Source: Stromatinia cepivora (lineage: Eukaryota; Ascomycota; Leotiomycetes; Helotiales; Sclerotiniaceae). From it: DNA of 64,000 bases. The notes under the pieces were generated by a model. It did not search any database. It was not told where the DNA came from and saw only the letters and a list, made by a program, of their open reading frames with translations. The position numbers and the translations under genes were made by a program. Positions 11,655 through 24,180 of the stretch are shown here, in pieces; position 1 is the first letter of the stretch, and every line of letters begins with the position of its first letter. The stretch spans positions 310,001 to 374,000 of the forward strand of contig RCTD01000025.1 in assembly GCA_014898415.1 (NCBI GenBank), written 5' to 3'.

Positions 11655-14600
11655 TCTTATTGATCTAAATCTACTTTTATTGTTTTTTTATCAAATTCGA
11701 TAGGAATTTCAAATTCCTGAAAAGTATTTTTATTATCCTTTTCATCTTCGGCTTTTCTTGGATATTTAATTAAACATTTTGTAATGGACTTTATATTTGC
11801 AATTGGATTTTTTGATGATTCTTGAATACGATTTAAATGACGAATAAGGGCTTTTAGCATTATAAACTTTTGTCCAATATTGAAAAAATGATTCTTTTTT
11901 TTATTATTAGATTTTATAAAAGGTTTTTTTATTGAAAAACGATTTATCTATTCTTCATCTGATTCATGATCCGGAGTAGGGATTGAAGTGATACTTTATG
12001 TTCCAAAAGGTTTAACTGGGAACAGATTGGATAACATTGCAGGTTGATTTTGAGTCGGTTTTCGTTTTGCGATTTCTTTTCCTTTCCTAATGAACTTCTT
12101 TGATATAAATTGAGGTTTCCCAATAAGGGATTCTCCATCAACTAGATTCATGATTTTCCAATTGCTAACGTTTTCTCTATTAGGGAATTCATCATTTTCG
12201 AAATTCTTATCACAAAAAGCTTTTTGTTTTTGTAAAGGCATATTATAATCTGTAAATAATGATCGATCTTTCTATTATTTTTCCTTATTTTGGAATACTT
12301 CAAATTGGATGGTCAGATCCATCATTACAAGATTATATTATCGTTTATATTAAAACTCGAATTCATTATCATTAATTTCGAACAATTTATTTGTTATTCT
12401 TTTTATAATATTAGAATCCCAAGATAAATATCCTAAAAGGGTTATAGAAAGATGATCTTGTAAAACAAAATTGATATTAAAAGAAAAGGATCGGAGAATA
12501 TAAAGGCCTTTTCCATTAAATTTATTTAACTCAAAGAGGATAGTTTGATTTTGAAGAGATCTCTGAAGGTTTTCGTAAGAGCTATTATTCTTTATATTCT
12601 TTTTGTTCAAAATTATAATTAAATAAAAGATCGATACCAAAATCGATCTACAAAATCCAGGAGAGCCAGTATATCTCAAAATAGTATCTAATTGTATTAT
12701 AATTGTTCAGGATTCAGATCTAATTAAGATCCTTCAACAAAACTGATTCTCTTATTCGATCTTCTAGAAAACTTCCCTTCTTGTTATCCAATCAAAATTA
12801 TACTATAATTGATAAATAAAAGAGTACTTCTTTAAAAATTCCCGAATTAAATTATCATTGTTATTTAGCTTATGAAAAGCAAAAATTTAATACTCTTTAT
12901 AAAAGCTTTTAATCGATTCCTTTAGTTTAGAAAGGTCGATTACAATAGTTACTCTTTTTGAAGCTTTTTTTTGTTTGCCTTTGAAAATTAAATAGAAAAG
13001 ATTAAAGAAGGAATAATAAAGGTTAAATTTCTTATTACAATTAAGAAAACATAATATAGATAAAGATACTAATACAAAACGGAATTCTTTATTCTTTTGA
13101 ATATAAATAATGGTATACTACAAAATAGGATTATATCTTAAAAGAAATTGAATAATCGAAAAGTAACAATTCAGAAGCAAATCTTTTTTAAAGATTCTAT
13201 AGAAATGCTATTTGTAGGCAACAAGAATATCTTCGCAAACATTTTATAAATCGAATCCATCTCTTTGTTCGAAGATATATTGAAACGAAAGGATATATAA
13301 AATAAATTGATTCTCAAAGGATTCTTTATTTGATGATTCTAGTAAAAGAAGATTATTTTTGAAAGCTTTATTAGAGTTAAGGGAATAGAAGCTTTTTATT
13401 AAGCTAAATCGATTGAGGCTAAAGGTTTGCTTTGATTGTTTCAAAGTCAAGAATTAATATAAACGGAATCAAAGATAGAATGCCTTTATCAATCTTATTT
13501 TGTTAATACACTTTCGATTCCTGATAATAATAGTCAATCTGTTTCGTAATTCCTTAACCGAAATATACTTCGACTTTAAATCGAGAAGCTTTGTTAGAAT
13601 ATACAAATGGTATATATATAAAATATTTATAATAACTTACTTTCTTAATAATACAACAATTTTCTATTCTATTTGGTTAGTAATATATTCATTATTCATC
13701 AAAAAATACTATCCCTTTTCAAATTGGTAATCTAAATCGCAAAAGCAGTTTTTCAGCTTCTATAAAGAATTTAAGATTATCTTAAAATTATCGAAGGTTG
13801 AATTGTTATCATCTGAAACAAGTTCAGTATTATAATCAATTGTATAATGATAAAATACGAATCTATCCAGAATAAATAGATAAAAAGGGGTTTTTTTCGA
13901 GAAATCAAAATAATAATCTTTCTTTTTCTATTTATCGATATTCGTAATTGTAAACTCCGAAATTAATATAATCGTTTAGAAATGAAGAAATCGATATATA
14001 CAAAGGGTATCTGATATAATAATTACTTTTAATCGTTTCTCAGTATTAGATTCCTTTTCATTATCATTATCATTAAAAAATATCGAAGTAATTTCTATAA
14101 CAATCATTTCGCAGATAAACTTATCCCCTTATTAAACTTCGAAGGGATTTTCGTCTTCATAATATTCTCTTAGAAATTCAAGATTATCAAAAATAAGTCT
14201 ACAGATTCTGAAGATAGGATTCTATATAAGATTGTAAAAAAAAGATATTCAATTTTTCTTATTCTTTATATCGACTTTCGTAATAAATCTATATATAATA
14301 TAGAAATCTATAGGATTATACTTTTTGACTCCTTTGTCTTTTTTTCATACAAGGTGTTCAGTTATATACCCATTTAGAAACTTTATAAGGATTTGAAGAT
14401 TGAAATGAAAAACACAATAAACTATATCCATTTTTATTGAAATACTATTTAAACTTATATCTTCTAATCAGAAACAAACGAAAGTTTTTCCTTGAACGGT
14501 TATCCAAATTCTTTCGAGATTTTTAAGATCTTTTTTGATTCTATTATAATATTATTCAACAAATTGAATTGTATTATTGTTTTTAACAAAATAATCGATT

Positions 14601-14884
14601 TTGAAAAGACTAATTGCTTTATAGAACTTTTAATTTTCAATTCGATTTCTTATTTTATTTGCAAAATCTCTAATAAGATCAGCAATACTTATAAAATAAT
14701 TGAACTACTATTCAAAAATATTATATTTTTCCTTAACTTCAAAAGTTTCAATAAATACAAATACTTCGATTTCGCTGCTGAAGGAATAATTCTTGTATCG
14801 GATAAGAAAAGGAGTATTATTACTAATAGAACAAAAAACTATAATTTGATTAAATCCTTTTTTAAATATTATATCAAAATTTAA
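11655..14884 (-). pseudogene. Extra coding-like frame of Gypsy-1 downstream of integrase
   Basis: I do not recognise this product. Stop-free stretches at 11657-11860, 11996-12241, 12350-12679, 13244-13450 and about 14470-14880 all lie in one reading register on the minus strand. Where I read between them (11860-12880 and 14402-14470) the frame continues, with stops of RIP type only (TGG or CAA/CAG derivatives). That gives about 1,000 codons. The register equals that of the RT and integrase, so it could be a C-terminal extension of Pol or a separate ORF. Visible pieces include LRYTGSPGFCRSI and a hydrophilic, Lys-rich C-terminus ending KKTIKVDLDQ. Typical gypsy pol ends soon after integrase, so this region is additional. 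I give no function. Confidence 0.6.
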
Positions 14885-15499
14885 ATAAAAGTTTATATAA
14901 ATAGTAAAATGAATATAAACAAAAAGTTGATAACTTCAAATCAAGTTATTAAAGAAAATAGATTTAAAAAGAAAATATTGAATTGTTTAAATATTATTCA
15001 GGAATTGTTTGCAAATTGTTTAAGAGCAAGATTGATAATATAATAAGTTTTTTCAAAAAGGATTCAAATACTTTTCCTTTTCTAAAGATTATAAAACTTT
15101 CTTTATTGAGCTTCTTAATTAACAATCAGAAATTTATAATAATAATTCCTTTTCAGTTTATTATATTTATTTTTTTCCTTTTGATTTTATATCGTTTTGT
15201 AATTGAACAAAGAATAATCTTTAATTGTTTGTTATCTTTTGTTTGGAAAGTCACGGATATCCAGAAACTTGGCCCTCTTGATTTACTTATTTATATAAAT
15301 CTTTAGAATTGTTATTTATAAAGAGATCTGAATATAAAACGTATTTTTTGAGATAGATATTTATATAAATTTTATCAAATGGGGTATTATTTATTTCTTT
15401 AAGGGTATATATAAAAAGACCCTTCAACTTTTTTGTTATTTTATAAAGTCTGTATTATTTGAAAGTAAATTTTGTATTATAAGATATATCAATTTTTGA

Positions 15500-16180
15500 T
15501 TAGGGATTGTAATATAGAATTATGTTTTTAATTCGAATATTCTTATTTAGTATTTTGTGATCGAGATTATATCAAAGTTTATTATTTTTTTTGTAGTATT
15601 GTTTATAAAGGATTGTTTCTTTAATATCTTTATTTAGCATTTTTAATTATTATATTTTAATAATCAATAAATCTTCCCGGATTTGTATACTTTCCTAATC
15701 AAGGATCCTTCAAATTGTATATATAGTTTCAAAAAGCAATATAGCTTTCTGTTTGTAAATCAATTCAAACAATATTTTGTTTATCAATTTGTAAATTGAA
15801 ATATAATCAACGAATAATACTGTTTTTAATTATTCAGATTATTTACGCTTTTCTCGTGATAAATAGAAAAATATTTTCGCGATAGGATAATAATCTCTTT
15901 CTACTATTTCATTAATTTGTGGGTAATAGATTGATATTTTGATTTTGTTGACTCTATACTTTTCGTAATAAGCAAATATAATATCTTTATTTTCAGATCT
16001 TTTATCTATAATGATTTCTTCAAAAAAACTATAACGATAAATTACTTTATAAAGAAACTTGACAACTATTTTCAAGGTAACATTCCATAAGACTTTAACT
16101 TTTATCCAATTATTTAGATCTTTTTGTAGAATAACAAAACATTTGAATTTATAATCGTTAAATATTTTTGTAATATCCAT
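15500..16180 (-). pseudogene. Gypsy-1 integrase core
   Basis: A stop-free 113-codon stretch (15839-16180) carries IIIDKRSENK, matching the 'DRGSEN'-type region with an integrase core Asp, followed by ISIYYPQINEIVER, matching 'iSaYHPQangiVERgH' with the catalytic Glu in VER. The His of the HPQ motif is Tyr here (CAT to TAT). Downstream in the same frame, broken by stops, come VLFVDYISIYKLINKQ and LGKYTNPGRFIDY, fitting the end of the core domain in fungal gypsy integrases. The enzyme would insert the cDNA into the genome. Broken by TAA and TAG codons. Confidence 0.85.
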
Positions 16181-17399
16181 ATTAATTTTATATTAAATAC
16201 TTAAAGCCCAAATAGCAATTATTGATTCATTTGTTTATTTGAATAATCTGAATTAATAAATGGAACAAAAAGTCATCTAATTTTTTATATCCTTATATAT
16301 CCCATTCTATTAATAACAATTATACATTTTAATATACAATAATTCTAAACCCTTATAATCCAGTTTTTTATATATTCGAATCATAATTTTTGCTTTTTCG
16401 ATTAGATCGTTGTTTGTTATTATATAGGTGAGAAGTAATTCGTCTTCCTGGATTTTGAATAAACAATGATCCCTTATATAGAAATTGAGAGCTTTCTTTT
16501 TGAAGGTTTGTTAATCCTTTGATAGTATATTTTTAGATCTCTGTAATATAGTAATATACTAAGCAATCATTTGTATCCTTTTATTTCCGCCTTTCAAAAT
16601 TTGAGACGGTCTTAAAATTTTGGAGCTATTTATATTCATTATCGGATCTATCTACAACAAATTCAGATTTACAATAATCGAATCATTAATATCTTTTTTA
16701 TATTCTTTATTAATATCGTTTAAGGCAATTCGCAATCGTTGTGATAGGGTATTTGCAATAGTATTTTTGTTTCCAAGAATATATCTAATATCAAAATCGA
16801 AGAATCTAATCCAAGTAATTTATTTTGTGATCAAAGTATTAGATAAATCTATAGTTGTTTTATTTAGTTAAATTATAAATATATTTGTATCAGTTTTTAG
16901 AAGGAAATGAATATTATAGAAATCTCTTTTACATTTTTGTAGAGTTTTGAGTATTCTTTTATATTCTCTTTTAGTAATATTATAATTCTATTTAATATAA
17001 TTCTATATATTACTTTTATATTTAATAATGGTATAAGGTTTATTATCGTATATTTGATCTAAAATAGGTCCCCATTTTATCAAGTTAACATCGATAGCAA
17101 ATATAATAGTTCCGATTTTAGATAAATAAATCAATAAAAAAAGGATTGGGGCCGAAGTTAATTTATTTTTCAATAAGATTATTATAGTATTATAATTAAT
17201 AATTTAAATGAATTTTATATTTTTCTTTAATAATATATAAAAAGGCTTTGTAATAATAACAAAATTCTTTATCCAAAATTGATAGAAGATATATATTCTA
17301 AGGAATATTTTAATTTCATAATTGTTCGAGCAAAATGGCTATTCAAATATCTTGATGATTTTGGTAGTATCAGGATTTCTCCCTTCAGAATTAATATAA

Positions 17400-18100
17400 T
17401 AATTTATAATTCGGATTCCATTGTAATATTATTTGGATTTAATATTAATAATATATTCTATATATTCAATATATTTTATTATAATATCTAGGTTTTTCAG
17501 ATACTCGATAACAAACTTTCTCAATCCAAATTCAATTTCAATTTCACTATATCGAATTCTGAGATCCTTAATTTCAATATTATTCAAATAAAATATAATA
17601 ATATCAGGTATAATATCCCATAATATTCTTGATATAATTTTTGTAAATTGAATAACCGAATTAGTAATCCTTTATAATAAAGTAATGAATTTCATTAGAT
17701 TAAAAGAGATTATAACAATAATGATATCTTTACTTTTCTTATTTAAAAGTATTTAATTATATCTAAAGAAGAAATCAATTAAAGATGTTAATAAGTATCC
17801 AATTATTTGTTCAGCAAATTCCTCTAAGTTTGAAAGTATATTTGCGTTTCACAAAATTACAGTATTTGCTTTTATTATTACAATAACGATATAATACTTA
17901 CCAACCTTGCTTTTTTTAACTAAATACCAAAAGTTTCAATATAGTCTTTTTCCTTTCTTTAATATACCTTGTTTAATATAGTCTTTTATTATTTCGATAA
18001 TTATTGGTAAAAGAGTTTTAGGGGGTACAAAACCAAAAACTTGTTAGGCTTTATATAATATTATCTTGATAATCTGTAGTGGAGCAATTGAAGGTTTGAT
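17400..18100 (-). pseudogene. Gypsy-1 reverse transcriptase
   Basis: Reading from 18094 leftwards: PSIAPLQIIKI, VFGFVPPKTLLP, IEIIKDYIKQGILKKGKR and NFWYLVKKSKVGKYYIV. Further on are IIPDIIIFYLNNIEIKDLRI and RKFVIEYLKNLDIIIKYIEY. This is the fungal Ty3/gypsy RT whose active-site region is normally 'FLDDIGVKG'; here both Asp codons read Asn (LNN), abolishing activity. TAA, TAG and TGA replace Trp and Gln at several positions. The RNase H region should follow at about 16.5-17.4 kb but is too degraded to delimit. Confidence 0.85.
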
Positions 18101-18885
18101 ATTATTGGCTTCAGTTTAGTTAAAAGCTAATATTGCTTTTCGATTTTGTAATAATACAAAAAGAAATTCTTTTTTATACTTCCAAAGTATATTTTCGATA
18201 TCTAATAATACTAAATGTTTTTGTATTAATCGGAAACCTTCAGGTTTTATATTGAAGTATAGTATCAAATACTTCGAAAAGGGATCTGATAATTGATATT
18301 TAGAGTGTTTTGTATATTCCAATTTCAGTTAATTAGGGTTACCTTTTGGGATTTCTTTATCGATATATTCTATTTCATTTAAGGGTTTTATCTTGTTATT
18401 TTTTTTTATATATATATTATTGATTAGAATAAGAATTTCGTATTTAATATCGATTAGTTTCTTTTAGGTATTGCTTTTTGTTTTAAGTTCTTCCAAATCG
18501 AGATGAATATTACTAATAACAAAATATTCCTAAAATCCTTTTAATTTCGAGTTCTCAATATTGTCAAATATATCTTCGATATCAAAGTTAAGGCCAATTC
18601 GAATGGTATCCATACTGAACCCTACAGAATTTAAGATTGTCTTAAAATTTGGGATGCCAATCAAGAGTTCTGGGAAATGGTTTTTAACGAATTCTTCAAA
18701 TTTCCTTTTACTTTTAATGGTATCTAGGATTTTTGAAAGGTCATTAATACAATCTCTAGAATTTATATCGTCTATTCTTTTCCCGGCTTTTCAAGATTAA
18801 CCTTTATAATATTTGTTTTACATTTTGATTCAATTGTTTAGTAATCAATTCTATTAATATTATTATTATCAATAATCTATATAAT

Positions 18886-19437
18886 CTATTTATTTCCTTT
18901 ATATTCAAAATCGATCTTTCCTGTAAACAGATATAGTATCCCTAATAGCAATAGATCTTTAATATTATTCAAAACGAAGATATCAACGATATTCTTAATT
19001 CCTTTAAAATTGATTTCTATATTTTCAATTAATTTATACAAAGTAATAACACTTTTATTAAAAATAATCATTATCGCTTTATATTCGTATATTATAAATT
19101 CCAATTCTCTTGCAATTTCTAGGTTTATTATATTGATTATCAATCCCAAATCAATAATACTATTAATCTTGATATTTTTATCCATAAAAATCATAATGAT
19201 AATAGGTATATTATATATTTCTTTTAATTGATAATTAAAGAAAGTGTTTAAATGATTAATAATTGCTAAGGTTATTGCAACTTTTTCGGTAGGAATTTCT
19301 GAATTTCTGAAAAGCTTTTTTTGTTCTTCGATATCTGCGATTAATACTTTCTTAAAAGTTTGTTTAAAAAGATTTAATATATATATAAGAGCAATCCCAA
19401 TTGTTATCAGGATTTCGATTTTGTAAATCTGTTCCAA
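18886..19437 (-). pseudogene. Gypsy-1 aspartic protease region
   Basis: A stop-free 183-codon stretch. Residues around IDLGLIINIINLEIARELEF match the active-site region of retropepsins ('DSG...NFI...A..L'), with the usual Ser or Thr after the Asp replaced by Leu (consistent with TCA to TTA). It lies just upstream of the RT, as in gypsy elements, where the protease would cut the Gag-Pol polyprotein. It is in a different register from the RT, so either a frameshift is used or an indel has occurred. Ends KIDFEYKGNK, then TAA. Confidence 0.7.
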
Positions 19438-22094
19438 GATTTCTATTGGGGATTTTATAATATAAGTAGTGATTAATATTTGCTTCTTTATTCTTAAGGA
19501 TTTAATACAAAAATTGAGTATTTTATTCTTTTATATTATACCATTCTCATTGGGTTCAGAAAGGCCCTCCCCTTTTTAAGATTCTTCTGCTTCGTCTTCT
19601 TCGCTTTCATCAATATTCATAGTTTTATTCTTATTGGAGAATTCTTTCTTTAATCTCTCTTTTTCAATTTGATCTATTGTTTTGAACAATATCTTTCGAG
19701 AAATGTTTGACGATTTTTGAGACTTATCAATTTTGTTCTATTCTATCGATTTGGATTTTTTAGATGATCGATTTTGTAATCTTGAGGCTTCTTTAGATTA
19801 GATAATTATATTAATATTGATAATTTTCCTTTTTCGATAATTGATATTATTTATAAATATATTTCTCACGATTTCGATATTAAAGACTTCAAGATTCGGC
19901 GAACTATTTTTAGTATTGGGTTTTTTTAGTTGCTTCTCTTATTAATCAAACCTATAAGTTTTTGCATGCATTTCAATTTAATAGTTTTTTAAGGAATCCT
20001 TTTGTCTGAAAATTGAAAAAGAGTTGGAATATCCTTTGGAATTAAATATAAAGATTCTGTATTCATTATAATGATACAATCCAGTATTAATATCATCGAT
20101 CTTTTTAGGACAATTTTGTTTTATAATATAATCATTATTATAAAAAGGTCTTTCAAAGTAATAGTAATAGAGATAATCTTTCTTATAAACTTTATTTATA
20201 TCAAAAAGAATCCCTTTCTGTTTATTCTGAATAAGATAATCATTATATTTCGTATTGTTTCCTTGATGAATAATTTAATGTTATAATAATAAGAAGGATA
20301 ATTTCGAGTCCCTTATATCTTTAACTTTTGCTTTTAGATGATTCATACTAAATTTATCCAAAAAATCAATGATTTTATTTATAGTGTCCTTTATCTCCCG
20401 TTTTTGAAAATAAAACTTTATATTAACATCAAAGACAAATAAAGTTTTCATATATTCATATACAATTTAGAAAACAATAATCTGATGAAATTTAGGTTTT
20501 TCATAAATTCGGGTAATAGAATCCTCAGAAAAGTATTATTTGTAAACTTCGTTCATCATTTTTTTGAAGTTCATAAAAACAGGATTATCAAAATCAACTT
20601 TAAACTATCTAACAATCTTCTTTCTCATTTGGATATATAGGTTACATAGGAATATCCTTTTAGTTTCGAATTCGGTGATTATATAATTATCAATAAGTTA
20701 AATAACCGAAAATATAAACTTAACAATATAATCCTTTACTATTATTGAATTTATATTATAATCCTCTTCATTTTTGTTATATTGATTATTAACAAATTGA
20801 TCAAGAAAATTTCGGATACCTATTATTTGCTGGATATTATAATCACAAAAGTATCAAAGTAATATTAATTTCAACCTTCCTTTCTAATTGTATTTAATAA
20901 AATTGTATTCCAATATAAGTTTGATTTGGATAGCAATAGTATAATCACAATATCAAGGAAATCGAATTCATATTTTCTTATTAGATATACCACAATCAAT
21001 TTGCAAGGCATCCCAAATTGTAAGGAAATCAGATATATCGATCCCGTTGAAAATAAGGGCAACAATATTCCTAATATATAATATAATAGAGAATATATAT
21101 ATATAATTCTTAATACAAACAATAAATAGGATTTTTGATAGATTTTGCTATTATTAATTTATTTTTTTTTCTTTTTTGGTTTTTTTTGTTTTTTCTTCTT
21201 TTTTAATAGGATTTCTGTTATTATTAATAAAAAATTCTTTAATGGATTCAAAAGGATCAACAATTAGAACAACAATACTATCCTTTGATTCTTAAGGAGT
21301 ATTTTATAGAAAATTCAATTTCGTAAACAAATCAAAGTTATCCATTATATTATCATGATTTGATTGAAAAGTATCCGATTTATTAGAATCTGATTCAATA
21401 TTTGGTTTTCGATAGTTTTCAATATTTATAGTTTTCCTTTGATAAGTTTCCAAAAGAAAAGGAAAAATATATATAATCCTTCCTAGGATTTTCCTTTTTC
21501 CAAAGGAATATATAAATCTCAAACCTTTTAATTAAAAGTTTTTTTAAAATATATCTTAAATTTTTGATTATCAATATCAAGGATAGTAATTTAGTATATT
21601 ATACTTAATCCTTTTTATTATTCTAATATATATTTAAGTATTCAAATAACTTTAGAGGTATATAAAACGTTTAAGGTCCTTCAATATGATTGATTGTATT
21701 CAGTTAAGGTTGTCCTCGGGATTGGAGTTTTCTTATTTGTAAAGATAAATGATTTGTTTATAAATAAGGACTTTATTGTATTTGAAGTTTTAATATACTT
21801 TTGGTATTATTAATTATATCCCCGAATAGGATCTTTGTTGATATATTCCTTTCAAAGTAGAGAATAGAATAATGGTTCTGCTAAAAAATGATTCATCTTT
21901 GATATAGTAAATGAGTATGAGTAAAGGAGTTTTGATGATCAAAATTTTCTTATTTAGAGTTTGGCAATCCTATATTTTTGAAAGGATTATTTTTTCAGGG
22001 TCAATTCCATTCTTTCTATTTATAAACTGTTAATTCTATTTTCTTTTTAATTATGGTTTCCTTGTAGATATATTTGTATAATATAAACCATATA
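19438..22094 (-). pseudogene. Gypsy-1 presumed gag region
   Basis: Between the protease and the primer binding site, where gag lies in all Ty3/gypsy elements. The minus strand gives hydrophilic, Lys/Glu-rich patches (for example ERLKKEFSNKNKTMNIDES near 19.62 kb), but I see no zinc knuckle and no recognisable capsid motif. Identification is by position only. Confidence 0.45.
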
Positions 22095-22118
22095 GTTCGA
22101 ATCCGGTATAGATCATTA
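22095..22118 (-). promoter_or_regulatory. Gypsy-1 primer binding site (tRNA-complementary)
   Basis: The plus strand reads GTTCGAATCCGGTATAGATC then ATTA, one base before the 5' LTR. This looks like the 3' end of a tRNA: the T-loop consensus GTTCGAATC, the T-stem strand, the acceptor strand, the discriminator A, and TTA for CCA (two C to T changes). The complementary minus strand is therefore the primer site. I cannot name the tRNA. Confidence 0.7.
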
Positions 22119-22119
22119 T

Positions 22120-22411
22120 TGTGAAAGAGGTAGATCGAGATATATATGTTTCGATAATATACTATAAGGGGAAATGGGAATTGGAACTGATCAGATTACA
22201 TTGTAAAAGCTTCAAATAGTAAAACTAATAGGTTTAAATAATGGTTTGGATTGTACACAAATAGAGTACAAAAAGATTAATGGAAAAACAATTGATTTCT
22301 TTCAAGGAGAAGGGAGCAGAGCCCTCTCTTATATCTAACTACAAAGAGTCATATGACCATATGACTACGAACTAGCTACGTGTTAGGCCTTGATGTCCCA
22401 ACTTTCTCACA
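22120..22411 (-). repeat. Gypsy-1 5' LTR
   Basis: 292 bp with the ends TGTGAAAG and CTTTCTCACA (plus strand). ACAT follows directly as the target duplication. Confidence 0.93.
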
Positions 22412-22489
22412 ACATCTTTATTTTATAAAGTTCAGCATTTTTACTTCTTTGAAAACTCTTCAATATCATTTAAAAACCCCTGTATATAT

Positions 22490-22950
22490 ATTCATTTTCG
22501 ATCCACTTTCAATTCGATTTCGATATGATTTTGATACGATTTCGATAAATATACTTTCGATTTGGATTCAATATACTTTCGATTTAATATACTTTTGGTT
22601 TGGGTTCGGTATACTTTTGATTCGGATTCGGTATACTTTCGATTTGGATTCAGTATACTTTTAGTTTGGATTCGGTATACTTTTAATTTGGATTCGGTAT
22701 GCTTTCGATTTGGATTCGGTATACTTTTAATTTGGGTTCGGTATGCTTTCGATTTGAATTCGGTATGCTTTCGATTTAGATTCGGTATACTTTCGATTTG
22801 GATTCGGTATACTTTTAATTTGGGTTTGGTATACTTTCGATTTGGATTCGATATACTTTCGATTCGGATTCGATATGCTTTTAATTTGGGTTCGGTATAC
22901 TTTCGATTTAGTATACTTTCGATTTGGTATACTTTCGATTTGATATACTT
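22490..22950. repeat. 22-bp minisatellite in LTRx-1
   Basis: Roughly 20 units of GTATACTTTCGATTTGGATT plus CG, with some units shortened by about 7 bp. As 22 is not a multiple of three, frames rotate; the long open frames here (22380-22664, 22562-22960) are repeat artefacts. Confidence 0.9.
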
Positions 22951-23364
22951 TCTAATATAATAAGTAGGGGATATTGATACTTCCTTTTTTGGATCGATAT
23001 CTTTATCGATTTCAATGATCCTATAGATTCAATAAATAATAAAAGGGGGAAAGGTTTTCAATTTGCTTTTTCTTTTGAAATCTGAAATATAAATATATTA
23101 TATTCCTTAATACTATTAAATTTATATCAAAAAAATAATAACTTCAATATAAATATTATTTCATCTTCAGCTAATATACTAGCTTTCCGATATAAATCCA
23201 ATTATTTACAACCAATTTTCATCAATGATTCTCTAGAATCATATAAAAACTAACTTCACCCCTCTTTTTGGAAAAAATCTAACATTCCGTCAAAAGAAAA
23301 AAGCTTCAAGCATTCCGTTAGGGTTCTGTTTGAAACAGAAATACAACTAGTATTGTATATAAAT
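22951..23364. other. LTRx-1 interior, no gene seen
   Basis: About 400 bp between two minisatellites. The minus strand ends an open stretch at 23256 (DFFQKEG then stop) that is continuous with the repeat-encoded peptide to the right. No motif recognised. Confidence 0.4.
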
Positions 23365-23520
23365 TCACTTATTGTATTCCTCAAGGGTAATACCAAAGGC
23401 TTTATCATCATCATTATAAATCTGCTTATTATATTCTTTAAGGATAATACCAAAAGCTTCATTATCATCATTATAATTCCGTTTATTATACTCCTTATAG
23501 ATAATACCAAAAACTTCATC
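23365..23520. repeat. 66-bp tandem repeat in LTRx-1
   Basis: Two to three copies of a unit containing GGTAATACCAAAGGCTTTAT and then ATCATCATTATAAATYTGYT. On the minus strand one register reads a repeated hydrophilic peptide (AFGIILKEYNKQIYNDD). The unit length is a multiple of three, compatible with coding. Confidence 0.75.
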
Positions 23521-23526
23521 ATCATC

Positions 23527-23607
23527 ATTTCAACTTCAATATCTTCAACTTCAATATCTTCAACTTCAATATCTTCAACTTCAATATCTTCAACTTCAAT
23601 ATCTTCC
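23527..23607. repeat. 15-bp tandem repeat in LTRx-1
   Basis: About five perfect copies of CAACTTCAATATCTT. The unit is five codons, so all frames stay open (VEDIE, KILKL or SISST peptides depending on frame and strand). Confidence 0.93.
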
Positions 23608-23809
23608 AACAATTTTTATATTCAAATTCTTCACTTTTCCGATAGGATCCCGAAGGTTCTTTATATACTTTCGTTTTTTCATCCTTTTGTTTAAATGATT
23701 TATATGATTTAAGGATTCGCTTTCGAATTTCATAAAATAAAATAGGGTTCGGTTCGTATATCATATTCATATCTTTCGAATAAATCTTTTCAATTCCTTT
23801 TCTTGTTTT

Positions 23810-24180
23810 TCTTGATTTTCTTGATTCGAAGGTTTTTCGTAGTATTTTTGTAGGTTTTCGATAATATTCCGAAGGGTTTTCGAAAGTTCGTTTTGAGGTC
23901 AAATTCGTATATATTTTGAAGGTAAATTCCGAAGGGTTTTCGAAGATTCGTTTTGAAATCAAATTCGTATGTGTTTTGAGGGTAATTTTCGAAAGGTTTT
24001 CGAAGGTTTTCGATAATATTCCGAAGGGTTTTTGAAGGCTCGTTTCGAGGCTAAATTCGTATATATTTTGAGGGTAATTTTCGAAAGGTAAATTCTGAAG
24101 GGTTTTCGAAGGGTTTTCGAAGGTTTTTCGATAATATTCTGAAGGGTTTTCGATAAGGTTCGAAGGCTTTTATGAATCGA
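23810..24180. repeat. Degenerate GAAGGGTTTTCGAAGG-type repeat in LTRx-1
   Basis: Imperfect repeats of GAAGGGTTTTCGAAGGTTCG followed by TTTGAGGTCAAATTCGTATA, three larger units of about 80 bp with shorter duplications between them. They underlie the NPSEYYRKP peptide repeats on the minus strand. Confidence 0.75.

Larger units (their letters stand above)
11193..22411 (-). mobile_element. Gypsy-1, 11.2-kb Ty3/gypsy retrotransposon
   Basis: Full-length minus-strand element with 292-bp LTRs at 11193-11484 (3') and 22120-22411 (5') and ACAT on both outer sides (11189-11192, 22412-22415). A tRNA-complementary primer site lies inside the 5' LTR and a polypurine tract inside the 3' LTR. Reading leftwards, the order is presumed gag, aspartic protease, RT, RNase H region, integrase, which is Ty3/gypsy order, and then an unusually long extra coding-like region before the 3' LTR. 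It is inserted in the interior of LTRx-1 and is RIP-degraded throughout. Confidence 0.93.

Noticed and set aside
14492..15306. Two plus-strand frames of 130 and 107 codons
   Set aside because: They overlap a coherent minus-strand frame in register with pol; their composition (Phe, Ile, Asn) is that of the complement of AT-rich coding sequence.
17279..17491. Plus-strand frame containing FKYLDDFG, resembling an RT active site
   Set aside because: The real RT of this element lies on the minus strand at 17.4-18.1 kb with matching flanking motifs; nothing else in the plus frame fits RT.
22060..22120. Host tRNA gene, because of GTTCGAATC
   Set aside because: No matching 5' acceptor strand or D-arm upstream, and the position one base from the 5' LTR fits a primer binding site.
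22380..22960. Plus-strand frames with FRFGFGILLIWIRY-like repeats
   Set aside because: Generated by a 22-bp tandem repeat that rotates frame; no independent coding evidence.
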